NCBI GenBank assembly: GCA_032622095.1
Contig: CP136063.1
Span: forward strand, 26,294,987-26,358,986
Origin: Siphonodentalium dalli
Taxonomy: Eukaryota > Mollusca > Scaphopoda > Gadilida > Siphonodentaliidae
Direction of reading: 5' to 3'
DNA length: 64,000 bases
The notes beneath the pieces are model-generated. The model saw only the letters and a list, made by a program, of their open reading frames with translations. It was not told the origin of the DNA and did not search any database. Both the position numbers and the translations under genes were made by a program. Shown here piece by piece: positions 41,805-53,102 of the stretch (positions are counted from its first letter, which is position 1; each line of letters begins with the position of its first letter).

Positions 41805-44577
41805 TATTAATTTTATTTCAAATATTTTCTGGATTAAAAATGTGTGTTCGTTCGTTACTGTACAATTTTGTCACAAATAAACGTTTTAATTACACTCAAA
41901 ACAATACAAACAATCAATCTGGGACATTTGACTTTCGGTGAGTAGCCATAGGAACAGCCCAGTGCTCTATATCGCAATATGGTATCACCCGAATGGTCTG
42001 TTCTAAAAATAGCAACATGAACGGTTCTGATTTAATATTCAAAATAAAATCAATATTAATTGATAGAAGCTTTTCTGGACAGGGGGTCTTCAATTCATAT
42101 CTATTATTTTACACCCACGCAACTATTTAAAATTTGTTATTTAAAGAGATAATCCATCTTTAAGGAATCTTTCTTTTCGGTGGTGTGCGTGATAACATGG
42201 ACGTCGTCTATCGGATACTGTGAGGCGTATACGACAAATTAACCACAACGGAATTATGGGAAATTACAGGATTTAGTCGAAAATCGCAATGATCTTTCCG
42301 ATGAATGGCAACAAACCATATTTCCGATTAAAATCCTGCAAAATATCTCATAATTATTCTGTGGTTAAAGTGTCATACACTGTGGGCATAAGTGTATGTG
42401 ACCATCCATAAAATATCTCATAATTATTATGTGGTTAAAGTGCCATACACTGTGGGCATCAGTGTATGCAACCATCATAAACATTGGTAGTTCATTATAA
42501 TAGGGATAACTTCTTGTGATTAATGATTTGGGGGATGGTTTAAGCTGAATAGACTGTGATAAAGTCAGTTAATCGGTGACGTGGCGTTGTTAAGATATTT
42601 ATAACAGTATAGTCAGCGTAGATCTAGCCCAAATCATCCATTAATAAAGCATTCACCTGCATATTTTAGGGTATTCCGCATATCAGAAGATTTTTCAACA
42701 CATGTTCACAAAACAAAACAGTATGACAGGATATATGTTTATTAAGAGCATGCAGATAATATTACATAGAGTATAATTACAATGCACTGCAATTAAAGAG
42801 ACACAAAATCGGCGATCACTTATAGATAATTTTGTCTATGATGTGAGTTGTACTCCATCAGGGACAAGATATGTAAGAATCGAAACAGTTGTTTATTAAG
42901 GGCATAGATGGCCGAAAACAAACATATTTCCCGTGTCATTATGCCGGGGGGGGGGTACAATTTCAAATTCCAGGCATGTCGTTTCATGAATAGGCATTGA
43001 ATTTGCAACTGTTGTATATTTGATAGCGGTTAGTATTATTTTTCGACAATTGATTCTGATAACTGAAGGGGATTCTATAAATGTTGTTGAAATCGGTATC
43101 TTTAAATGAAAATTGAATGGAATTCAGGACCTATATGAATAGATACAAAGAGGCATTTGGGCCGAATTCTATTTTGTGGATCGTTCGAATATCGGAGCAA
43201 AGTGGAATGTTGATTTTCAAATGTGTCGACAATGAATGAAAAAGGTTTGCCCAGTCAGCGGGCCATGGACACAATAGATAACTTGTAGTGGATATGTACA
43301 TGTATGCTTTCTCAGTTACTAATCGAATCCGAGGGGTGGTCACTTGGCTGAGTTGACAGATTGATGTAACCGAGATAATCTGTTTTATCTGCCTGTCATC
43401 TGGTCTGGTTGTTATATATCGATGAAATATGTCATTCTGGACATGTCAAATATTTATAGCGCCCGCTCTCCCGCGGCGAAGCCGCGGAAGCGAAGCGACC
43501 AGGGTATACGTATGCGAATATGAGATATATACTAATCGACTTTTTCGGCCAATCTAAACATAGATAAAATTACCTAAAATGGATAATTTATTCATAACTG
43601 AAGGGTCAGCCAGGGTCAGCGGAGTCCAAAATTCTATTGTTGGCAACGGCCGCCATTTTGTTTTGATTAATTCCCACCTCGATCAGCCTCGATCGGCAGC
43701 GAAGTTAGTGTACCGGTAATTTATCAAAATGACCAAGAGCGAAAACTTTGATAAATAATTCTTGTCGGCACATGTTAGTTATACATGTACTTCATTATAT
43801 ATGGGCAAATAATGTCTTTAATACAAGCCAAAGATATTAAAAATTGTGAATCTGAGCACTGAAGTTTAACAAAAAGTGAAATAATCAAATTGCATGAACA
43901 AATTTTGTTTACATATTTTATAAAAATATTAAAAATATTTGCCCCGAAAGAGGATATTAGAGGCCCCACTGGGTGTTTAGATATTTTCTTCAATTTTCTA
44001 TCGGTGTTTCCGCCTAAAAGTTGGATGGAATATTCTCAAAGTGCAAAGCCGACAAACGAAAACTATAAGTTCCGATAGATTGATAGGTCGCAGAGTCCTT
44101 TTAAATAAATCGAATTCATCATAGATTCAATACAACTTTAGTGTGTCCCAAATCAAATATTGGGTGATGAGGCATGGGTCGAGACATAATATAGTTCCAA
44201 AGATATTAACTATTTTAAGCCATTTGATTCATTGATGGTGTGAACCAATCCAATCATGTTATTGATAATGGCTTGTATATCATGTATTTCTATTCACAAC
44301 GAGCGAAAGAAATATGAGTTTGTAACTTTGTTGCTTGATAAGTTTGTAATGTATCAGTACGCACACATAAAATGCGTGCACGGTGCAGACATGTTTCGCC
44401 GCTCAACATTCACACTGAAAACATGTTAAATAACTCAACACCTACGATTATGAACACAACTGAGGTAAGCAATGTGTACATATTTATGAAATCCATTCTA
44501 AGAATAGATTTCTTAAAGCCAAAGTCGACACTGACTGGCGAAATATTGCGGACAAAACCAAATAAAAACAAAACGCA
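41805..44577. other. No gene; small local repeats
   Basis: AT-rich DNA. A segment of about 67 bp (AAAATATCTCATAATTATT through CACTGTGGGCAT) occurs twice at 42,349-42,470. A GC palindrome CCGCGGCGAAGCCGCGG lies near 43,471-43,488. No convincing gene. Confidence 0.5.
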
Positions 44578-44874
44578 CACTGACAGTGACACTGACCACA
44601 GGCCTTCTAAACAGTGATTGATAAATAATTAAAATAATTTTTTTATTAATATTTACATATAAGAAGACACAGGTATGCATTAAGCAGCCATTTTCCTCTC
44701 CATGCTACTGGCAACTGGTCATTTTACAGTATGCAATTAAGTCATGTGTCCATTTCAACACTTAAAAGGAAATAGCTAACTGACCGCAGGAAGTGGTCAC
44801 TGGGCATGACAACTGTCAACAATTTTAAATTCTTTGTTGATATAACTGGCCAGTACATTGTGTCGGGTACAGGA

Positions 44875-45012
44875 CGTTTCGTACCATGGTCGTTTCGTAC
44901 TTGGTCGTTTCGTACCATCTGGTCGTTTCGTACCATATTTCTTGGTCGTTTCGTACCGCATTGTTTGGTCGTTTCGTACCATGTAGAAAATCAATTGGTC
45001 GTTTCGTACCAT
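44875..45012. repeat. Left subterminal GGTCGTTTCGTACC array
   Basis: Seven copies of the word GGTCGTTTCGTACC or a close variant separated by 2-14 bases. The array is a candidate transposase-binding cluster. It also generates overlapping spurious frames. Confidence 0.9.
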
Positions 45013-45364
45013 GTGTTGGAAATGGGGAAAACACGGTATTTTATATATATATTTATATTATGTATGTATAATTATTCATGTTCTGGAATTGCGGCGAAAG
45101 ATCTTATGAGATTTGCTTACATCGAATGTGAATAACAATCACGCTGACAATAGTATTCATCTGATTGACTGCGGGAAAGATCTTATGAGATGTTTTTACA
45201 ACAAGTGTTAATACTAATCACGCTGTATAAACAAGAGGTGAGCTCTTACTGATTACCACTAATTACCACCTGGCTTCTTGATCACACCTTTTCGTGAGTT
45301 GTTTTTGTTGGAATCCTATAAGTAACATGAGATCCCCCATCATTTCATCATTCATCTCACAATC

Positions 45365-45735
45365 ATGTCTGACTTTCTCTCCGACGTTAATTGTATAGAC
45401 CTGCCAAAGCCAGATAATTTGATCCGCCAAGCTAATCGAAGGCGACAGAAGGTGAAGCCGAAACCACCACACGACAACAACTTCATCACCGACACTGGAT
45501 TTCTGCCAAAAGACTTCCTTCAAGACGACATCCATTTCGACGGCCAAAGGCATCAGATTTTCGCAACATCCGCCCAGCTTGAAATTGGTACATCGATGGA
45601 ACATTCAGCATAGTGCGTCAGCCATTCCATCAACTGATGACCATCCACGCCTTCGTCAGAAAAGGCGAACACTTAAAACAGATTCCGCTGATATATGTTC
45701 TGATGAGTCGTCGAAAGGCAAAAGATTATGATACG
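45365..45735 (+). pseudogene. MULE transposase, exon 1 (frameshifted)
   Basis: An open frame starting MSDFLSDVNCIDLPKPDNLI leads to FLPKDFLQDDIHFDGQRHQI and FATSAQL. A frame change near 45,583, probably with loss of a few codons, passes into WYIDGTFSIVRQPFHQLMTI, where the Asp of WYIDGTF is the first catalytic residue of the DDE/RNase H-like fold. The exon ends at ACG followed by GTACGC. Acts in the nucleus, cutting the element's ends for transposition. Confidence 0.85.
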
Positions 45736-45928
45736 GTACGCATCATTTATACATTATGAGTTTTCAAGATAATAGTTTCAAATAAAATTTCTACAATTAA
45801 CTTAATTCAGGTAACTAAATAAAATGAGTTTGTTCACAAATAATTTGGAAATATTACAATATGACATTTAATTATAACATGATATTTATTTCATTTAAAT
45901 ATTACAACATGATATTTTTTCATTTCAG

Positions 45929-46140
45929 GTCTTCGAATCACTGCTAAAACTACTACCAGATGAACTTGCGGTGAAGACAGTGACAATGGACTTTGAAAAG
46001 GCAACATGGAAGTCCATACAGAAGCTACTACCAGAGGTGGAAAGACGTGGTTGTTATTTTCACTGGACCCAGGCCGTGAATAGGCAGATTCAAAAGAAAG
46101 GGCTGATCGAACTGTACAACAAAAAAGGAGACGATTACAG
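45929..46140 (+). CDS. MULE transposase, exon 2
   Basis: Follows a TTTCATTTCAG acceptor. It reads VFESLLKLLPDEL, then TMDFEKATWKSIQKLLPEVE, where the Asp of MDFEKA is the second catalytic residue, and GCYFHWTQAVNRQIQKKGL, the conserved C..FH..Q block of MULE transposases. It ends with a donor GTAAAT at 46,141, splitting an Arg codon (AG|G). Confidence 0.92.
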
Positions 46141-46368
46141 GTAAATATTTGTTCTCATAGAATAGAATTGTATGAATAAAATAATAGAATTGTATGATTA
46201 AATGAATTTTTTCAAAATATAACTTATATGATTTTATTTTTATTTCAATTATATAAGTAGAATAATGCTATTATTTCAATTAGCAGAAATAAGGGTATAA
46301 TTAGAATAATATATAACAAACTGAAATTTTTTCTTATTTATGTTTATATCTTCTTTTCATTTTTGTAG

Positions 46369-46873
46369 GCAACTGCGAAAGCTTTATGCTTTGCCACTTC
46401 TGCCAGCCGAACACATCCGACCAGCATTTGCCAGGATGCGAGATCACACGACAGCCAAAATCGGCAACATGCCGTTAATCTACGAATATGTGGAATCACA
46501 GTGGCTGGACTCTCGGTGCCTACCAATGGAATCGTGGTGCGTCTACGGGCGCTCCATCCGAACGAACAATGACACTGAGGGATGGCACAGACGCATCCAA
46601 TACAAAAACAAGGCAACAAACGTCCCATATTATATCCTGGTTCCAATGCTCAAGAAGGAATCGGCAACGACAGACATGACAGTAAAGTTGGTTGGTGAAA
46701 AAAAGATGAAAAGGTACCAAAGACTCCAGTATCGGGAGAACCAGGCGCAACTATTCTGCTTGTGGAGTAACTACGAAAACGGCGGCATCTCCACCAGTGG
46801 TCTGTTGAAGGCATGTTCAAAACTGTTTGCGCCAACAGTTGTTGTCATTGCTGTCGAGTCGGCTGATTGTTAA
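46369..46873 (+). CDS. MULE transposase, exon 3
   Basis: Acceptor TTTTTGTAG, then QLRKLYALPLLPAEHIRPAF and RTNNDTEGWHRRI, where the Glu of NNDTEGWH is the third catalytic residue. The rest is a charged C-terminus ending at TAA 46,871-46,873. Codon phase is maintained from exon 2. No FLYWCH or SWIM zinc finger is visible in the C-terminal part. Confidence 0.92.
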
Positions 46874-47007
46874 TATCAAATATCATGTTCGTCCCATATT
46901 GTTGTGTAAAATAATGTTGTTAATGTTAATATGTTATTGTTATTTTAAAATAAAGAATAAAGTATGAAATTAATACTGTTTTCCCCCATTCCCAACATGG
47001 TACAACA

Positions 47008-47182
47008 CTCGGTACGAAACGACCAATTGATTTTTCTACATGGTACGAAACAACCAATTGATTTTCTACATGGTACGAAACGACCAAACAATGCGGTACG
47101 AAACGACCAAGAAATATGGTACGAAACGACCAGATGGTACGAAACGTCCAGGTACGAAACGACCATGGTACGAAACGTCTAG
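47008..47182. repeat. Right subterminal GGTACGAAACGACC array
   Basis: Inverted counterpart of the left array with eight words. It places the array symmetrically inside both ends of the MULE. Confidence 0.9.
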
Positions 47183-47399
47183 AAGCCATTGTGTCCACTC
47201 ACCACTTCCTGTCAACAATGGGAAGTGTTGAAATGGACACAGGACTTGTAAACTGTAAAATGACCAGTTGCCAGTAGCATGGAGAGGAAAATGGCTGCTT
47301 AATGCATACCTGTGTCTTCTTATATGTAAATGTTAATAAAAAAAAATATTTTAATTATTTATCACTCACTGTTTGGAAGGCCTGTGCACTGACAGTGAC

Positions 47400-47650
47400 T
47401 TCGAGCTTGAATTGAAATAAGTTGTGCCATGGTTATTTCACAAATGACCGCAAAAAATTGCTATTTCAAATATAATTTAATGTTTCGCTTGCTGAATTAC
47501 ATAACAGATATATGTATGAATCAAGTATTATTTAAAAACATGCAAAATAGCAATAGCAAATTAGCATGACGATTGTACAGTATAATTAACACTACCGTTA
47601 GTTACCGTAACACTAACAGAATGAGACTGAGAGCAAGAAGTGATGGAGTC
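47400..47650. other. Unassigned AT-rich gap
   Basis: No gene between the MULE and the 5S-like repeat. Confidence 0.5.
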
Positions 47651-47935
47651 GCACCGAAATGTAGCAGCACCATAATTCCAAGCCGGTCACCCATCCAAGG
47701 ACTAACCGAGCTTGACGTTACTCAACCTCGGTGATCAGACAAAGCATCTAATGGCTGAGACCTGGAGGTTGTATCATGACAGTCCTCTAATGGCCAGACG
47801 AGCCCCCAGTGTAACAGGACGAGAGAGTGAGAAGTGCGTAAGTTGCACCGAACATAGGCATCACCCGGAAACCCAACCCAGTCATTCAGTCAACCATCCA
47901 AAGACTAACCGAGCTTGACGTTGCGTCTAACGACC
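47651..47935 (-). repeat. 5S rRNA-derived tandem repeat (two partial copies)
   Basis: On the minus strand, 47,740 to about 47,655 reads TCACCGAGGTTGAGTAACGT, then GGTTAGTCCTTGGATGGGTG ACCGG and a box-C-like end. This follows the internal promoter region of eukaryotic 5S rRNA (A box through C box). A second, shorter copy is at about 47,930-47,845, with the same trailing TTCGGTGC. The first half of a 5S gene is missing in both, so this is a 5S-derived SINE (SINE3-like) or a 5S pseudogene tandem, not a functional gene. Confidence 0.7.
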
Positions 47936-48584
47936 GTGTCCAAGAAATCTAGACCTCTCGGGTAGAAGAGTCATCTGCCTGCTATATTTACAACCATATT
48001 ATTCCTTTTCATGAAAATAAATTAAATTTAAAGCAAGTCGAAGATGTTAAATAAGTTATGTTTAAAAATATTATGCAATAATGCATGAAATTGATAAGTT
48101 TACGTTCAGACGACCACGATACAATCGTAAGCGGAAAGATTTCCGTCGCAGGAAGTAACCGGTAGCTCGATTGCGCATGCTAACATCAAAATCGTTGGTC
48201 ATAAATTGATATCAAGCGCTGTTTGATTCTAGATGCGAAATGTGGATATCCTTGGTTACCTCCACTCGCGATGTAATCGCAGCTGTATAGGCCTGTAACG
48301 ATTCATCGTGATTTCGATTTGTCATTCGTGATTCTATACGCGATTCATTTGTCTGTAATTTCGATACACTACGATACAGTTCCGCTTCCGTATTATGCAG
48401 TTACCATCCGAAGTAAATCGGGACCCCTCGTTCGTTTCCGTAAGCTGTGAATGCTTACGAAGTTTTATTGGAAGTAAATCTGTAAATTTCGTTTGTTTCC
48501 GTGAGCTCGCACTTTGACCTTTGACACAAACGTTTGCGGAAGTGATATGACTGACCTACGTAACCTAGCCTCAGACTGTATTAA
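47936..48584. other. No gene; diverged repeat
   Basis: Contains GGAAGTAACCGGTAGCTCGA and ATTGCGCATGC words also seen, diverged and inverted, in the interior of the long CCGCGG MITE near 9,290-9,410. Confidence 0.45.
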
Positions 48585-48683
48585 GCCATGGAGCCGCGAT
48601 GTACCGGTAGTTGCATTTCGGCAGCGGTGGCAATGATAACCGCACCGTGGTTAAGTGGGACACTTGTTTTACCCAGCAGGGTA
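48585..48683. repeat. Solo right end of the 52.4-57.0 kb element family
   Basis: GTAGTTGCATTTCGGCAGCG through GGACACTTGTTTTACCCAGC and AGGGTA matches the right terminus near 56,925-57,003. Confidence 0.75.
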
Positions 48684-48821
48684 AAAAGCTTGGTGAGAAA
48701 GCTTATGGTACATAAACCCGAGGCATCTGGGAGACTAGTGCTGTATGGTATTTTCGTTAATCATCAACACCAAGATACCATATGCAAACAAACGCTGCCT
48801 TACACCGCCCACATTATTAGG

Positions 48822-50670
48822 TCAACTTTACTTTGTAAAGTTTGAGCTATTGCCATGGCTTTGTCGTCTGTGTGTACATGTATGCGTGTGTGCGTAATTC
48901 GTCAACAATACAGGCTACAGGTCGTACCTTTGGTCAGATCATTATGAAATTTCACATAGCTGTTGACATCAACATTTAGACCGGAACAATTCATTTGGAT
49001 AAAAAAACATGGCCACCAGTGGCCATCTTGGATTTCAATATTCAATCCATTAGAACGGTCTACAGGTCGTACTGTTCGTCTGATCATCATGAAATTTGTC
49101 ATGGATGTTAATATTGACATGTAGATGGGAACGAGTAATTTTGGGGTCATTGGACCAAAAAACATGGCCGTCGACAGCCATCTTGGATTTTACTCTTTGC
49201 ATGACTAAATTCTTTGGCACGCCCTACAGGTTGTACCTTTGGTCGGATCATCATGAAATTTGTCATGGATGTTAATATTTACATGTAGATGGGAAACGAG
49301 TACTTTTGGGGTCATTCGGCCAAAAAACATGGCCGCTGGCAGCTATCTCAGCTGGCTATCTTGGATTTTACTCTTTGCGTGACTAAATCCTTTGGCACGG
49401 GCTACAGGTCGTACCTTTGGTCAGATCATCATAAAATTTGTCATGAATGTTGACAATGACATGTAGATGGGAATGAGTCATTTTGGGGTCATTTGGCCAA
49501 AAAACATGGCCGCCAGCAGCCATCTTGGATTTTACTCTTTGGATGACTAAATCCTTTAGCACGGGCTACAGATCGTAGCTTTAGTCTGATCATCATGAAA
49601 TTTGTCATGGCTGTTTAAATTGGAATGTAGATGGGGAATGAGTCATTTTGCGGTCATTCGGACAAAAAAACATGGCTGCCCGAGGCCATCTTTGATTTCA
49701 AAATTCAATCCATTAGCACAGGCTACTGTTCGTCTGGTCATCATTAAATTTGTCATGGGTGTTAATATTGACATGTAGATGGGAACGAGTAATTTTGGGG
49801 TCGTTCGGCCAAAAAACATGGCCGCTGGCAGCCATCGTGGATTTTACTCTTTGCATGACTAAATCCTTTCACACAGGCCACAAGTCTAACCTTTGTTCAG
49901 ATCATCATGAAATTTGTCATGGTTGTTAAATATGACATGTAGATGGGAACGAGTCATTGTCCAGTCATTCGACCAAAAAAATGGCCGCCAGCAGCCATCT
50001 TGGATTTTACACTTTGCTTGACTAAATCCTTTGGCACGTGCTACAGAACGCACCTTTTGTCAGATCATTGTGAAATTTGTCATGGATATTGACATTGACA
50101 TGTAGATGAGATCGAGTAATTTTTAGGTTATTCGGCCAAAATCATGGCCGCCAGCAGCCATCTTGGATTTTACTCTTTGCATGACTAAATCCTTTTGGCA
50201 TGGGCTACAGGTCGTACCTTTAATCGGATCATCATGAAATTTGTCATGGCTGTTGTCACAGGCATGTAGATAACAAGTCATTTTAGGTTCATTTGGTCTT
50301 AAAATGTGTCCACTGGCAGCCATCTTTGATTTTACTCTTTGCATGACAAAATCCTTTGGCACACCCTACAGTCCACTTCCCTCATCCGATCATCTCCAGA
50401 CTTCATATTAATCTTGATATTGATCTTACTAGATGGAAGCTATCAAATGTTTTTAAATTTTATTGGAAAACATAGCCACCTGGATTTTACATCTGTAACC
50501 ATCTTGGATTTTACTTTTTTATATACCGGTATACATGTACCGGTATATGTATCTCTTCATGTTGATAATCTAGTATTACTTAGACATTTCAACTTTCCGC
50601 ACCCCTAATCGCTCCACATTAAATTATTCCCTTTCCAAGTTGAGGTACAGTGTCATTGACACTTTCATTA
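48822..50670 (+). mobile_element. Minisatellite-bearing element, family D, copy 3
   Basis: The longest family D copy. It starts TTAGGTCAACTTTACTTTGT, has GCTTTGTCGTCTGTGTGTAC, about eleven units of roughly 160 bp, and ends GTTGAGGTACAGTGTCATTG. Frames through it are repeat by-products. Confidence 0.87.
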
Positions 50671-50675
50671 TATGA

Positions 50676-51685
50676 AGTACAGCTATGCTCTACTTAATCG
50701 ACCCTCCTTAACGAGGTTGACATGCGGTATGACCGCCTGACTGCGGTGTAATACCGCCTGACCGCGGTGTAATAACGCCTGACCGCGGTGTAATAACGCG
50801 GTCAGTCGCGGTATTGAAAACGCGGGCAACCGCGTGGTCGCGGTTGAGTTTTTGGTGCCACTACCGCTGTGTAAGTTTAAACCACAGTAAAACCTAGCGT
50901 CCGTATCGCAACTGAGCATTGTAAATTATCTGACAATAGCCTGACATATTGCGCATGGAAAATATTAATCTGAAATTGAAAATAAATCGGTTCTAATTTA
51001 CCACGGTCCCGATTTCCTTAAGCGTGCCAAATAAAGAGCGTCTGTTTATTCGTGATATGGTATATGGAATCATGGATAAGGCGTGCGCGATTAAGAATTA
51101 AAATGGCTTTTCGGTTTGAGCAAGATAATTATGCGATCGCCATGTGCACATTTCACCGACACAAAAATCATTTAGCTCAAGGAATTACGTGGGGACGTCA
51201 ACCATTGAAGACGTCAGTACTCTAAAATAAATTTAGTTTGGCGCGAGGAATGAATGTAAGGCAGTTTCTTAATATATTGACGCAATTATAGGCCAACCTG
51301 AACAAGACAGATCGAAATTGTTACCTTGAGTCTTCCAAAAGAAAAAGAAAAGGCAGATTTTTATCGGCAGATTATTCAAACGCGGTTGACACGGGGAATG
51401 ACCGCGGTGTAAGGCGGTCGCGGAAAATACTACCGCGGTGTACGCCGGTAACGGTCTAGATTACCGCGGTGGACTTCCAACATGACCGCGGTCAGATACC
51501 GCGTGTCACCGCGCATTGCGGTGTATTACCGTATGACCGCGGTGTACTACCGCATGACCGTGGTGTACTACAGCATGGCCACGGTGTACTACCGCATGAC
51601 CGTGGTGTAGTGGCGGTATGACCGCGGTCATGACCGGCCCATAACCTCGTTAAATGGGTCGATTAATTAGAGCATAGCTGTACTT
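50676..51685. mobile_element. CCGCGGT-rich inverted-repeat element, second type
   Basis: Terminal inverted repeats of about 45 bp start AAGTACAGCTATGCTCTA and run to TTAACGAGGTT. Dense ACCGCGGTGTA words lie inside both ends, with about 0.45 kb of unique interior. It is related in style, but not in termini, to the 8479-9659 family. Confidence 0.88.
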
Positions 51686-52079
51686 GACTTAATTATTTTA
51701 AGTGATTATTGCTGGAAATGATAATCTGTAACTGCAAACTTGATACTAGTAATAGTATTAACTATTTTTGCGCATACACATATATATACTTTACTTGAGT
51801 TATTAAATAAAACTGAATTGAAATGTATATATAACTAAAACAACAGGATAAGGAGAATTGCAGATGTGATGCTATTTTCTGCCAACAAATTAGGCCTACA
51901 ATAGTACATCATACTACATGTACGTGTATGGTACACTGAAATTTCCCGAGGCAGTATAATAATAAAATCTGGACTGACTGGTTGCTATTCACGTTGACAT
52001 ACCGTAGGCAGCCCGATTTGATATCGGATTCCGATTTTTTGTGGTAAATTGCCAATTTGTAGAGCCCTAATTGCACTCG
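51686..52079. other. Unassigned AT-rich gap
   Basis: No gene recognised. Confidence 0.5.
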
Positions 52080-52365
52080 AGATGTGTACTAATAATTTCC
52101 CCAGAAAAACTTATTCAAACAGACAAAGATGGATAACTCTAAAATCAAGTGTATTAATATTGCAATTTTGACTGAGACCATCTTTTTGACGGCGTGTTTC
52201 TGGGCCAGAACATATAGAAATAACAAAACTTCAAAAATTGATATCTGATCACTCTGAGCGTTGATATGTTGGTTCCTCGACTCGAATGATCGAATCAATT
52301 ATTTTTATCCCCGAAGCCAAAGAAATAGTAATTGATGAGGGCCTGATCGGATTGAGTACCTTTAA
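52080..52365. repeat. AGGTACTCAATCCG element, partial copy
   Basis: Shares the CAGACAAAGATGGATAACTC arm and ends GGATTGAGTACCTTTAA. The left end is missing. Confidence 0.8.
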
Positions 52366-52502
52366 TTAAATGTCCATACCCCGCTGGACAAAACAAGTGT
52401 CCATTGGCACCGCGGTGTATTTGCCGTTCGTCCGCGGTGTCAGAGTTTGTAACTGCAGTTTAGCACCGCGGCCGAACGGCAAGTACACTGTGCCCTTATA
52501 AA

Positions 52503-53102
52503 AAAGTACCATAGTATTACCATAGTATTACTATGGTATACTATAGTATACCATAGTAATACCATGGTACTATGGTACTGCACCATGGTTATACCATAGT
52601 AAATGCAACTGTACTATGGTACTCACTATAGTGTTACTATGGTATTATACTGGTACTGTAGTACAACCATGGTTATACCATAGTATATGCAACTGTACTA
52701 TGGTACTCGCTATATTATTACTATGGTATAATTCTGGTACTGTGGTACTTTCGTGGTACTTGTATGGTACTAGTTTAATACACAGGTACTTGCTATAGTA
52801 TAACTATGGTAGTATACTGGTACTGTGGTACTAGTATAACACAAGTGTATTACACTAGTACTTGCTATAGTATTACTATGGTATTATTCTGGTACTGTGG
52901 TACTTTCGCAGTACTATTATTGCACAATCAGTATACTGGTACTGTGGTACTTATGTTGTACTAGTATAACACAAGTGTATTACACTGGTACTTGCTATAG
53001 TATTACTATGGTAGTATACTGGTACTGTGGTACTTCTGTGGTACTAGTATAACACAAGTGTATTACACTGGTAATTGCTGTAGTGTTACTATGGTATTAT
53101 AC
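52503..53102. repeat. Left array of TACTATGGTA-type palindromic words
   Basis: About 600 bp composed of ACTATGGTA, TATAGTATTAC, GGTACTGTGGTAC and similar words, with a higher-order period of roughly 115-120 bp. Confidence 0.9.

Larger units (their letters stand above)
44591..47390 (+). mobile_element. MULE (Mutator-like) DNA transposon, near complete
   Basis: A 2.8-kb element flanked by the 9-bp direct repeat GACAGTGAC (44,582-44,590 and 47,391-47,399), the duplication length typical of Mutator-like elements. Terminal inverted repeats of about 170 bp contain CACAGGCCTTC, GATAAATAATTAAAAT and AGAAGACACAGGTATGCATT. Inside each end lie arrays of GGTCGTTTCGTACC (left) and its complement (right). 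It encodes a three-exon DDE transposase. One frameshift makes this copy probably non-autonomous, but its good preservation suggests recent activity. Confidence 0.88.

Noticed and set aside
44742-45135. ORFs rich in FVPWSFRT or RNDQ peptides at 44.8-45.1 and 46.9-47.2 kb
   Set aside because: They are translations of the GGTCGTTTCGTACC array in different frames, present in mirror image at both MULE ends.
47651-47740. Functional 5S rRNA gene
   Set aside because: Only the A-box to C-box half is recognisable, with many substitutions and no terminator T-run. The 5' half is missing.
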